Origin: JAOUEA01 sp040511595
GTDB lineage: Bacteria > Actinomycetota > UBA4738 > HRBIN12
Direction of reading: 5' to 3'
DNA: 7,435 bases
Assembly: GCA_040511595.1 (NCBI GenBank)
Contig: JBEVGU010000120.1
Location: 1-7,435 of the forward strand
Translations under genes and position numbers: made by a program
Notes under the pieces: generated by a model
Seen by the model: only the letters and a program-made list of their open reading frames with translations
Databases searched by the model: none
What the model was told of the DNA's origin: nothing
Part shown: in pieces, positions 1 through 6,143 of the stretch
Layout: every line of letters begins with the position of its first letter
How positions within the stretch are numbered: position 1 is the stretch's first letter

Positions 1-1002
1 CTGCGCGATGTCGTCGAGCGGGAACCGGTGCGTGACCACGCGCGCGAGGTCCTCCTGGCGCCGGTCGAGGTAGTCCATCGTGATCCGGTACTGACGATGC
101 GTTGCGCCGTACGCGCCGAGGATCGCGAGCTCCTTGTAGTGGAGCTGGTTCATGTCGAGCGGGCTCACCGGGTCGTGCTTCGGCAGGCCCGCGAAGTACA
201 CGACGACGGCGCGCTTGGCCGCCATCTCGAGCGCCGCCTCCTGCGCCGGCTTCGCCGGCGCCGCGACGCTGACGCGTTCGGCGCCCTGCCCACCGGTGCG
301 CGACATCACGTCCTCGACGCCGTTGTCCTCGCCGGCGACCCACGCGTCGTCGACCGCGTGACCGATCGCGTCGAGCGCGATCTTCAACCGCTCACCGGAG
401 ACATCGGTCATGTACACCTTCGAAGCGCCGCGGTCTCGCGCCATCACGGCCTGCCAACACCCGATCGGGCCGGTGCCGAGGATCACGACGGTGTCGCCGA
501 GGCGGACGTCGAGCTGCTCGATGCCGTTCAGCGCGCACGCGAATGGATCCGCGACGGTGGCGAGGTCGGAGGGCAGCTCCGGCGGCAGGGCGATCAGGTT
601 CTTCATGCCGATCGGGGGCACGGCCGCAAGGTCCGCGTAGGCCCCGGGGAACGGCTCGTACCCGTACAGCAGATGGTCCTCGCAGAGGTTCTGGAACCCC
701 TCGGTGCACCAGCGGCACTCGCCGCACGTGAGGATCGATCCGAGGAACACGCGATCGCCTCGCGCCACGCCCGGCGGGAGGTCGGCGTCCGGCCCGACCT
801 GCTCGAGCACGCCGACCGGTTCGTGTCCGAGCTGCCAGGGAGGCGGGGCCTTGGGGTCGCCGTTGAAGAACGTTCGAGCGTCGGTGCCGCAGATGCCACA
901 TGCCTCGACCCGCAGGAGGGCTCCCGCAGGGTCGAGGGCCGGCTCGACCGCGTCGGCCCGAACCTCGACGCGGTCGACGGCCGTCATCAGGGCCGCGCGC
1001 AT
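1..1002 (-). CDS. Zinc-dependent medium-chain alcohol/polyol dehydrogenase (threonine/sorbitol dehydrogenase-like), 3' end cut by window edge
   Basis: An ATG at 1002 opens a frame that runs uninterrupted to base 1, giving 334 residues. Typical members have about 345, so probably only the last few residues are missing. The GroES-like N-terminal half has the catalytic zinc motif CGICGTD (35-41, Cys38) and GHE (59-61). A structural zinc lobe has four cysteines at 93, 96, 99 and 107 in the classic C-x2-C-x2-C-x7-C spacing. The nucleotide-binding half has GTGPIG (176-181), and Asp200 at the end of the second strand suggests NAD rather than NADP. The family oxidises secondary or primary alcohols of polyols, threonine and similar compounds in the cytosol; the exact substrate is not readable. 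The start codon shares one base with the stop of the upstream aldolase gene (TGATG), so the two are probably translationally coupled. Inference: it oxidises a hydroxyl of the imported or glutamylated substrate. A long plus-strand frame over the same bases is a GC-rich shadow. Confidence 0.93.
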   Translation of the reverse strand, partial: MRAALMTAVDRVEVRADAVEPALDPAGALLRVEACGICGTDARTFFNGDPKAPPPWQLGHEPVGVLEQVGPDADLPPGVARGDRVFLGSILTCGECRWCTEGFQNLCEDHLLYGYEPFPGAYADLAAVPPIGMKNLIALPPELPSDLATVADPFACALNGIEQLDVRLGDTVVILGTGPIGCWQAVMARDRGASKVYMTDVSGERLKIALDAIGHAVDDAWVAGEDNGVEDVMSRTGGQGAERVSVAAPAKPAQEAALEMAAKRAVVVYFAGLPKHDPVSPLDMNQLHYKELAILGAYGATHRQYRITMDYLDRRQEDLARVVTHRFPLDDIAQ

Positions 1003-1832
1003 CAGGCGGTCTCCTCGGCGAGCGCGTCGAGCGCCTTCTCCGGCGACCACCGCTCCCGGATGACCCGGGACAGGGCGCGCGTGATCGCCTCGGGGTTCGC
1101 GTGCATGAAGATGTTCCGCCCCACCGAGCACCCGATCGCCCCTGCATCCATCGCCTGGGCCATGCGTCGCAGCAGCTCGGCGTCCTCGAGCCTCGATCCG
1201 CCCGCCAGCACGACCGGGACGCCGTTGGCGGCCTCGACGCACCTCGCGAACGAGTCCTGGTCGCCCGGCCAGTTGGTCTTCACGATGTCGGCGCCGAGCT
1301 CCGCACACAGGCGCACGTTGCGACGCAGGTACTCGAAGCCAAACTGCTGCGTGAGCTCCTCGACCGTCGCGTAGGTCGTAGGGAACTCCGCCTCAGCGAT
1401 GAACGGCATGCCGAGCACGGCGCACTCGCGACCCACGGTGGCGAGGATCTCCATCATGCCGGCCTCCGTGTCGCCCCCGAGCGCGGTGAACAGCACGACG
1501 GCGTCGGCTCCCAGCGAGAGCGCTTCCTCGACCTGGGCGATGTGCACGATCTGCGGCCGGGTACCGTCGGGGCTCGCGCTCGCCGAGAGCAGGAGCGCGA
1601 GCGACGTGGTCGGCGCGAACCCGTCGCTGGCCACGCGGATCATGCCCTTGCTCATCATGATGACGTTGGCCCCGCCGGCCACCGACTCGCGGGTGCGCTG
1701 GGTGATGTCGGCGAGTGGTTCCAGGAACGTGGGCGACGTCATGCCGTGGTCGAGCGCGCAGATCACCGACACCCCGTCTTGATCGATCACGCGCTTCAGT
1801 CTCATCTGCTTGCCGACGCTCGTGGCGTTCAC
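1002..1832 (-). CDS. Class I aldolase of the DhnA/LsrF/FbaB (DeoC-like) family
   Basis: 276 residues, full family length. Start is GTG at 1832, preceded on the minus strand by a strong AAGGAGG (1838-1844) five bases upstream; this GTG overlaps the regulator stop as GTGA. The protein is a TIM-barrel aldolase. It has the DHG motif (28-30) at the end of an early strand, the likely Schiff-base lysine Lys185 in the segment DIVKTNWPGD, a phosphate-loop AGGSR (210-214), and the second phosphate motif GRNIF (238-242). Relatives include archaeal-type fructose-1,6-bisphosphate aldolase, LsrF, and aminodeoxyheptulosonate synthase, so a phosphorylated ketose-like substrate is expected but cannot be fixed by sequence. 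It lies between the GntR regulator and the zinc dehydrogenase, overlapping both by one to four bases, which makes a single transcription unit very likely. An aldolase is not part of the known gamma-glutamyl-amine pathways suggested by the opposite arm, so its role here is open. Confidence 0.93.
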   Translation of the reverse strand: MNATSVGKQMRLKRVIDQDGVSVICALDHGMTSPTFLEPLADITQRTRESVAGGANVIMMSKGMIRVASDGFAPTTSLALLLSASASPDGTRPQIVHIAQVEEALSLGADAVVLFTALGGDTEAGMMEILATVGRECAVLGMPFIAEAEFPTTYATVEELTQQFGFEYLRRNVRLCAELGADIVKTNWPGDQDSFARCVEAANGVPVVLAGGSRLEDAELLRRMAQAMDAGAIGCSVGRNIFMHANPEAITRALSRVIRERWSPEKALDALAEETA

Positions 1833-2560
1833 GACTTCCTCCTTCCGGGTCCCCGACGGACGACGGTGAACTCGAACGCCTCGGCCAGGTGATGCTCGAG
1901 CGAGAGCAGCAACGGCTCGCCGTCGCTCCCGTAGTCGACCTGCCGCAGGAACATCAACAAGGCCCCCGTCTTGACGCGCAGCCGCCGGGCCATCGCGCGG
2001 TCGGCCCGCACCGGCTCGACGGAGACCACGCCGTGCGCGATCGGCCGGCCGATGCGCTCCAACCGGTCGTAGAGCGAGCCGTCGAGCGGCATCGAGGCGA
2101 GCTCTGCGGCCGAGATCCTGTTCGCCGAGACGACGTCGCGAGAAAGCACCACCGGACGGTCGTCGGCCGTACGGATGCGCTCGAGGATCACCACCGGGTC
2201 GCCAGGGTGCAGGTCGAGGGCCTCCGCGTGCTCGTCGCTGGCCTGGTCCGAGTGCACGGTCGACTCGGTCGTGCCCGGCCGCATCCCCGACGACGCGATC
2301 GCTGCGGTGACACCGAAGTTCACATCGAGGTTGTTCCGCAGACGCGGCCGATGGGTCGCGTAGGTGCCGGCCCCACTCGTGCGGGTCACGAGGCCGTCTT
2401 CCTCGAGGGAGCGGAGCGCCTCCCGCAGGGTCGGCCGGGACACGCCCATCTCCTCCGCGAGGACGGGCTCGGGCGGCAGCTTCGATCCCGGGGCGATATG
2501 CCCCGAGCTCATGCGCGCCGCCAGTTCGTCCCTGACCCGGAACGAAAGGCGCTTCTTCAA
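1829..2560 (-). CDS. GntR-family transcriptional regulator, HutC type (winged helix plus UTRA ligand domain)
   Basis: A DNA-binding repressor or activator of 243 residues from the chosen TTG start at 2560. The winged helix-turn-helix covers about residues 5-70, with the typical GntR signature around LPPEPVLAEEMGVSRPTLRE and a recognition helix at about 41-50. A UTRA effector domain follows at about 80-235. The frame is open back to an ATG at 2734, but that start would place the promoter and operator (2608-2637) inside the gene and collide with the opposite small ORF. The TTG has AGAGGA (2571-2576) upstream at about 10 bases, and gives the usual short lead-in before the first helix and the usual HutC length. 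It is the first gene of a three-gene minus-strand unit and overlaps the aldolase start by four bases (GTGA). Inference: it binds TTTGTCnGACAAA at 2615-2627 and 2978-2990 and controls both arms. The ligand is unknown; UTRA domains usually bind small pathway metabolites. Confidence 0.93.
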   Translation of the reverse strand: MKKRLSFRVRDELAARMSSGHIAPGSKLPPEPVLAEEMGVSRPTLREALRSLEEDGLVTRTSGAGTYATHRPRLRNNLDVNFGVTAAIASSGMRPGTTESTVHSDQASDEHAEALDLHPGDPVVILERIRTADDRPVVLSRDVVSANRISAAELASMPLDGSLYDRLERIGRPIAHGVVSVEPVRADRAMARRLRVKTGALLMFLRQVDYGSDGEPLLLSLEHHLAEAFEFTVVRRGPGRRKS

Positions 2561-2570
2561 GGGTCGGAGG

Positions 2571-2576
2571 TCCTCT
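2571..2576 (-). promoter_or_regulatory. Probable ribosome binding site for the TTG start of the GntR gene
   Basis: The minus strand reads AGAGGA here, ten bases before the TTG at 2560. Spacing is slightly long, but no other credible start/RBS pair lies between the promoter and the helix-turn-helix, so this site decides the start choice. Confidence 0.5.
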
Positions 2577-2607
2577 CGATCAGCGGTTGTCGACGCGGTG
2601 AGCCTCG

Positions 2608-2637
2608 ACCCTACTTTGTCTGACAAAATGACGTCAA
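2608..2637 (-). promoter_or_regulatory. Promoter of the gntR-aldolase-dehydrogenase operon
   Basis: On the minus strand a -35 box TTGACG (2632-2637) and a -10 box TAGGGT (2608-2613) are separated by 18 bases. The -35 matches five of six consensus bases; the -10 fits the TAnnnT pattern common in high-GC actinomycetes. The 13-bp inverted repeat sits wholly within the spacer, a position where a bound repressor would block RNA polymerase. The TTG start of the regulator lies about 48 bases downstream of the -10. Confidence 0.65.
2615..2627. promoter_or_regulatory. Putative GntR operator O1 (perfect inverted repeat)
   Basis: TTTGTCTGACAAA is a perfect palindrome of two 6-bp arms around a single central base. 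It lies inside the spacer of the regulator promoter. Size and symmetry suit a dimeric GntR-family winged-helix protein. A near-identical copy occurs 350 bases away in front of the permease gene. That the local GntR protein binds it is inferred from position and repetition. Confidence 0.75.
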
Positions 2638-2682
2638 CCGCGGCCCCTCGGTCCCCGCGCTCCCCGTTCGCGCGCGCGGACC

Positions 2683-2688
2683 TACGAT
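2683..2688 (+). promoter_or_regulatory. Possible -10 element for a leaderless small ORF
   Basis: TACGAT (TAnnnT type) ends seven bases before the ATG at 2695, so transcription would begin at or next to the start codon, as in leaderless actinomycete genes. No good -35 is visible at the expected distance and no Shine-Dalgarno precedes the ATG, so this is suggestive only. Confidence 0.35.
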
Positions 2689-2694
2689 GGGGCG

Positions 2695-2982
2695 ATGGAG
2701 CCGTTGGGCGTCGGCGTTCCGGGGTGGCCTGCACCCTCCACCGAGTGGGACTGGTGGCCGTTCCTGGGCATCGCCCTCACGCTCCTCATCGCGAGACGTG
2801 CCCTCCGGCTCCGACTCCGTACACCGGTGTTCTTGGCGGCGGTCGCCGTCGGCCCCGTCTTCGCGTGGCTCGTCGACTCGTGGGGCGCGGTGCCGGCGAT
2901 CGCCACGATGCTGGGCTCGGCCGCGATCCTCTCGTGGGTGAGGGCTCGCCGACCCGGGGACGACCCAGCATCCAACGTTTGA
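2695..2982 (+). CDS. Small hypothetical membrane protein, 95 residues
   Basis: I do not recognise a family. The ORF begins at ATG 2695 and ends in TGA at 2980-2982, inside the second operator. The protein is strongly hydrophobic, with likely membrane segments near residues 20-35, 44-60 and 64-82. They are separated by short arginine-rich turns (for example RRALRLRLR after the first segment), and the polar, Arg/Asp-containing tail follows the last. The first two segments follow the positive-inside pattern, and third codon positions are mostly G or C, which supports a real gene over a chance frame. It has no Shine-Dalgarno; a -10-like TACGAT seven bases upstream suggests a leaderless transcript. 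It lies between the regulator promoter and the permease promoter. A role as a transporter accessory or an unrelated small membrane protein are both possible; a chance ORF is not excluded. Confidence 0.6.
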   Translation: MEPLGVGVPGWPAPSTEWDWWPFLGIALTLLIARRALRLRLRTPVFLAAVAVGPVFAWLVDSWGAVPAIATMLGSAAILSWVRARRPGDDPASNV

Positions 2983-2990
2983 CAGACAAA
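2978..2990. promoter_or_regulatory. Putative GntR operator O2 upstream of the permease gene
   Basis: TTTGACAGACAAA matches the O1 consensus TTTGTCnGACAAA at 11 of 12 defined positions (one change in the left arm). Flanking G and C extend the outer arms to GTTTG/CAAAC. It overlaps the TTGACA -35 box of the presumed permease promoter and the stop codon of the small membrane ORF. A protein bound here should compete with RNA polymerase. Confidence 0.7.
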
Positions 2991-3007
2991 CCCCGATGTG
3001 GCTCGAT
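2979..3007 (+). promoter_or_regulatory. Promoter candidate for the permease operon
   Basis: A perfect -35 box TTGACA lies at 2979-2984, within operator O2. At 17 bases' spacing the -10 position reads CTCGAT (3002-3007), a weak match that keeps the final AT; TCGATA one base further is an alternative. Transcripts would carry a leader of about 40 bases before the ATG at 3054. Confidence 0.5.
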
Positions 3008-3038
3008 ACGCGCTGAGCCGTCGAGAGACGTCCGGCTC
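3000..3038 (+). other. Leader segment with two mutually exclusive short hairpins
   Basis: GGCTC (3000-3004) can pair with GAGCC (3015-3019), while GAGCCG (3015-3020) can instead pair with CGGCTC (3033-3038), directly before the purine-rich ribosome binding site at 3039-3046. If the start site lies near 3013, only the second hairpin would be in the RNA. Short GC stems arise by chance in this composition, so a regulatory role is unproven. Confidence 0.25.
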
Positions 3039-3053
3039 GAGGGGGGTGTGCAC

Positions 3054-4610
3054 ATGTCTGAGCGGGAGCGGAAGGTCGGGTCCGTCACCTACAAGGACGT
3101 CGGTGACGACTACTTCGAGAAGCGCGGACTCCGCCGACACGCCGCGTTCTGGTCCCTGTGGTCGCTGGGGGTCGCCGCCGTCATCTCGGGCGACTTCTAC
3201 GGCTGGAACCTGGGCCTCGATGCAGGCGGGTTCGGGGGGCTGCTGATCGCCACCGGCTTCATCGCGATCATGTACTACGGCCTGTGCTTCTCGATCGCCG
3301 AGATGTCGCCGGCCCTGCCGCACACCGGAGGCGCGTACTCCTTCGCGCGCTCGGCGATGGGACCGTGGGGCGGGTTCATCACGGGGCTCGCCGAGAACAT
3401 GGAGTACGTCATCACCCCGGCCGTGGTCGTGGGGGCCATGGGCTTCCTGATGCACGACATCGTGGTGAGCCTGTTCGACCTCGCGAGCGAACCGTGGTGG
3501 AACAGCCCGGTCACGTGGTGGGCGGTGTTCTACGTGATCTTCGTCGCGCTGAACATCGTCGGCATCGAAGCCACGATGCGGTTCACCGTCGTCATCAACA
3601 TCCTGGCATTGGGCATCCTGGCCTTCTTCTTCATCTCGGTGCTCGTGTCGGGCAAGTTCGATTCGTCGCTCTGGACCAACATCCCGCCGGAGTCGGGAGG
3701 CACATCGTTCCTGCCGAAGGGGATCGGGGGCATCTTCCCGGCGATCCCGTTCGCGATCTGGTTCTTCCTGGCGATCGAGGAGCTCCCGCTCGCCGCGGAG
3801 GAATCGATGGATCCGAAGCGCGACATCCCTCGCGCCACGCTCTGGGGCATGACGACATTGCTGGTCACCGGACTGCTCGTCCTGTTCCTCAACACGGGCG
3901 TGGGCGGCGGAGCGGCGGAGATCGGGGTCTCCGCGACCCCGTTGTTCGACGGGTTCAAGGCGGTCTTCGGGGAGGGCACATCGGCCGACCTGCTCGCCCT
4001 CGTCGGCCTGACGGGCTTGATCGCGAGCTTCTTCACGATCATCTACGCGTACGGTCGGAACACGTTCTCGCTCTCGCGAGCCGGCTACTTCCCGAAGTGG
4101 CTCTCGATCACGCACCCCACGCGGAGGACACCGTACGTGGCGCTGATCGCCGGTGCGGTCGTCGGATACGCGCTGGCGGTGCTGATCTACCAGCTCGGGA
4201 AGTCCGAAGGCGTCCTCGCGGGGAAGATCGTCGGCGCACTGCTGTACATGGCGGTGTTCGGCGCCGTGGTCTCCTACGCGATGCAGTGCCTGTCCTTCAT
4301 CCTGCTGCGCCAGAGGTTGCCGAACATCGACCGTCCATACCGGAGCCCTGTGGGCGTCGCCGGTGCCGCGATCGGCGGCATCATCGCCGTGATCTCGTTG
4401 ATCTCGCTGTACTCCAACGAGGACTACCGACCCGGCGTGTACGGCACCCTGATCTACTTCGTGCTCGGCATCCTCTACTTCGCGGTCGCCGGCCGGCACC
4501 GCCTGGTGCTGTCGCCGGAGGAAGAGTTCGCCTTGACCCAGGGGGAGAAGGGCGACCCCGAGAAGGAGAAGCTCGGCTCGATGCACGTCGACGAGGTCTC
4601 CGGCTCGTAG
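3054..4610 (+). CDS. APC-superfamily permease, ethanolamine permease-like
   Basis: An integral membrane importer of 518 residues with about 12 hydrophobic segments between residues 33 and 480, then a charged cytosolic tail of about 35 residues. It resembles the ethanolamine permease branch of the amino acid/polyamine/organocation family. Matching features are SGDFYGWN (45-52) in the first helix, PHTGGAYSFAR (89-99), the block starting AIPFAIWFFLAIEE at 230 and ending in AAEES, RAGYFPKW (342-349), and DRPYRSP (426-432). By family it takes up an amine or amino acid with cation or proton coupling. The ATG at 3054 is chosen because GAGGGGGG (3039-3046) precedes it at seven bases; the frame is open far upstream, but that extension is antisense to the regulator. 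Downstream, 80 bases separate it from the ligase gene, whose chemistry fits an imported amine. Expression is probably controlled through O2. Ethanolamine is the best guess; other amino-alcohols or amino acids remain possible. Confidence 0.9.
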   Translation: MSERERKVGSVTYKDVGDDYFEKRGLRRHAAFWSLWSLGVAAVISGDFYGWNLGLDAGGFGGLLIATGFIAIMYYGLCFSIAEMSPALPHTGGAYSFARSAMGPWGGFITGLAENMEYVITPAVVVGAMGFLMHDIVVSLFDLASEPWWNSPVTWWAVFYVIFVALNIVGIEATMRFTVVINILALGILAFFFISVLVSGKFDSSLWTNIPPESGGTSFLPKGIGGIFPAIPFAIWFFLAIEELPLAAEESMDPKRDIPRATLWGMTTLLVTGLLVLFLNTGVGGGAAEIGVSATPLFDGFKAVFGEGTSADLLALVGLTGLIASFFTIIYAYGRNTFSLSRAGYFPKWLSITHPTRRTPYVALIAGAVVGYALAVLIYQLGKSEGVLAGKIVGALLYMAVFGAVVSYAMQCLSFILLRQRLPNIDRPYRSPVGVAGAAIGGIIAVISLISLYSNEDYRPGVYGTLIYFVLGILYFAVAGRHRLVLSPEEEFALTQGEKGDPEKEKLGSMHVDEVSGS

Positions 4611-4642
4611 CGGTCGAATCAGCACGAGGGTCGGAGTGACGA

Positions 4643-4669
4643 GGGCGGCGGGCGTCGTGCCCGCCGCCC
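4643..4669 (+). terminator. Strong intercistronic hairpin (terminator or attenuator-like)
   Basis: GGGCGGCGGGC (4643-4653) and GCCCGCCGCCC (4659-4669) form a perfect 11-bp, nearly all-G/C stem with a five-base loop, between the permease stop and the ligase ribosome binding site. Only a short pyrimidine run (TCCTTTCC) follows, so it may act as a partial terminator, an attenuator or an RNA stabiliser rather than a complete stop. Confidence 0.55.
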
Positions 4670-4690
4670 CGTCCTTTCCAGGAGGGGGAG

Positions 4691-6085
4691 ATGGAACAAG
4701 CCACGGAACGAACGGGCTTGCTGGACGCGGCTGAGCTCGAGGCACGCGCGAACGCGGGCGAGATCGACACCGTGTTGTGCATGTTCACCGACCTGCAGGG
4801 CCGGTTCATGGGCAAGCGCGTGATGCCCGACTTCTTCCTGCACGAGATCCTCGGGGAGGAGGGTCTGCACGCATGCCTGTACCTGCTCGCGATCGACATG
4901 GAGATGGAGCCGCTGCCCGGCTACGAGTATGCGAGCTGGGAGACCGGGTACGGGGACTTCCGCATGGTGCCCGACATGGCCACGTTGCGCTGGTGCCCGT
5001 GGCTCGAGAAGACCGTCATGGTGATCTGCGACGTCGCCGACGAGGACACGGGCGAGCCGGTCGAGGTCGCGCCGCGGCAGATCCTGAAACGGCAGATCGA
5101 GCGGGCCGCCGAGGCAGGGTTCACGATCAAGACCGGCTCGGAGCTCGAGTTCTACCTCTTCAAGGACGGCTACGACGAGCTGGCCGAGCGCGGGTACCGC
5201 GACGCCCGGCCCACGTCGAGCTACATCATGGACTACCACATGCTCCAGACGACGAAGGACGAGTGGATCATCCGCCAGATCCGCAACGGGATCCGCGGGG
5301 CGGGCATCCCGGTGGAGTTCTCGAAGGGTGAGTTCGGCAAGGGCCAGCACGAGATCAACATCACGTACGCCGATGCCCTCACCACCGCCGACTACCACGC
5401 GTTCTACAAGCACGGGGTCAAGGAGATCTGCGCCGCCAACGGCGTGGCCGCCACCTTCATGGCGAAGTGGACGATGGAGGAAGCCGGCTCGTCGTGCCAC
5501 ATGCACTCCAGCGTGTGGAATGCCAAGGGCACGAAGTCGCTGATGTTCGACGAGAAGGCCGAGCACCACATCTCGAAGACCTACGGCCACTACATGGGCG
5601 GCCTGATGACGACGGCGCGCGAGATGGCGTGGATGTTCGCCCCGTTCGTGAACTCGTACAAGCGCTACCAGCTCGGGTCGTGGGCCCCGACGGCGATCGT
5701 GTGGAGCCGCGACAACCGCACGTGTGGGTTCCGCACGGTAGGCGAGCACACCGCGGCGCGCGTCGAGAACCGCATCCCGGGAGCCGACGTCAATCCGTAC
5801 CTCGGGTACGCCGCGACGATCGCGGGCGGGCTGCACGGCCTCCGGAACGAGATCGAGCCACCGGCCATGTTCGTGGGCAACGCCTACGAGGCGAAGCGCG
5901 TCCCGCGGGTGCCCTCGAGCCTGCACGAGGCGGTCGAAGCCCTCCGCAAGAGCAAGGTCGCCAAGGAGGCCTTCGGCGACTTCGTCTACGGGCATCTGCT
6001 GAACACCGCGGTGCAGGAACAGACGATCTTCGACAACCTCTGCGTGACCGACTGGGAGCTGATGCGGTACTTCGAGCGCGGCTGA
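4691..6085 (+). CDS. Glutamine synthetase-like gamma-glutamyl-amine ligase (PuuA/GlnA4/IpuC-like)
   Basis: Predicted to join glutamate to an amine with ATP. 464 residues, start ATG 4691 after AGGAGG (4680-4685, five bases). The beta-grasp N-terminal domain includes FTDLQGRFMGKR (32-43, Asp34 matching E. coli GlnA Asp50). The catalytic domain has metal/substrate motifs ELEFYLF (151-157), GEFGKGQHEI (213-222), CHMH (269-272), NSYKR (321-325), DNRTCGFR (341-348), and RVENRIPGADVNPY (357-370). At the flap position of E. coli Glu327, which helps bind and deprotonate ammonium, this protein has Trp331 (GSWAP). That argues for a bulkier amine instead of ammonia. The region around the E. coli adenylylation tyrosine keeps a Tyr (399) but not the surrounding NLYDLPP sequence. 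Its neighbours, an ethanolamine-type permease and an amidotransferase-fold hydrolase candidate, fit a gamma-glutamylated intermediate route. It is unlikely to be the main housekeeping glutamine synthetase. Confidence 0.92.
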   Translation: MEQATERTGLLDAAELEARANAGEIDTVLCMFTDLQGRFMGKRVMPDFFLHEILGEEGLHACLYLLAIDMEMEPLPGYEYASWETGYGDFRMVPDMATLRWCPWLEKTVMVICDVADEDTGEPVEVAPRQILKRQIERAAEAGFTIKTGSELEFYLFKDGYDELAERGYRDARPTSSYIMDYHMLQTTKDEWIIRQIRNGIRGAGIPVEFSKGEFGKGQHEINITYADALTTADYHAFYKHGVKEICAANGVAATFMAKWTMEEAGSSCHMHSSVWNAKGTKSLMFDEKAEHHISKTYGHYMGGLMTTAREMAWMFAPFVNSYKRYQLGSWAPTAIVWSRDNRTCGFRTVGEHTAARVENRIPGADVNPYLGYAATIAGGLHGLRNEIEPPAMFVGNAYEAKRVPRVPSSLHEAVEALRKSKVAKEAFGDFVYGHLLNTAVQEQTIFDNLCVTDWELMRYFERG

Positions 6086-6128
6086 GCGCCGGAGCCGAGC
6101 CGCTGGGCACGCGTTTCCCGGCCATGGC

Positions 6129-6134
6129 TACACT
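6129..6134 (+). promoter_or_regulatory. Possible -10 element for a near-leaderless amidotransferase transcript
   Basis: TACACT (TAnnnT type) ends nine bases before the ATG at 6144, and no Shine-Dalgarno is visible before that ATG. A transcript from here would start within a few bases of the codon. No convincing -35 is seen, so the gene may simply be read through from the ligase. Confidence 0.35.
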
Positions 6135-6143
6135 TGTTTGCCC

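Noticed and set aside
28..1374. 448-codon plus-strand open frame over the dehydrogenase and aldolase genes, plus a 330-codon one at 900-1892
   Set aside because: Products are Arg/Asp/Val-rich with no recognisable domain, and the opposite strand encodes clear catalytic motifs. These are antisense shadows in GC-rich DNA.
2587..2596. TTGTCGAC near the regulator leader as a third half-operator
   Set aside because: It lacks the single-base centre and the outer AAA arm, and GTCGAC is common in this composition.
2669..2678. Alternating CG run as a possible Z-DNA or regulatory element
   Set aside because: Only ten bases long and expected by chance in GC-rich DNA; it does not align with any promoter element.
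2364..3053. 230-codon N-terminal extension of the permease frame
   Set aside because: It is antisense to the regulator, lacks family similarity, and crosses both operators. The ATG at 3054 has a good ribosome binding site and a normal family N terminus.
2682..4745. 687-codon minus-strand open frame opposite the permease
   Set aside because: Low-complexity Arg/Asp/His/Gln-rich product without domains; the plus strand encodes a clear 12-segment transporter.
4619..5995. 458-codon minus-strand open frame opposite the ligase
   Set aside because: The plus strand has the full set of glutamine synthetase motifs; the antisense product resembles no family I know.
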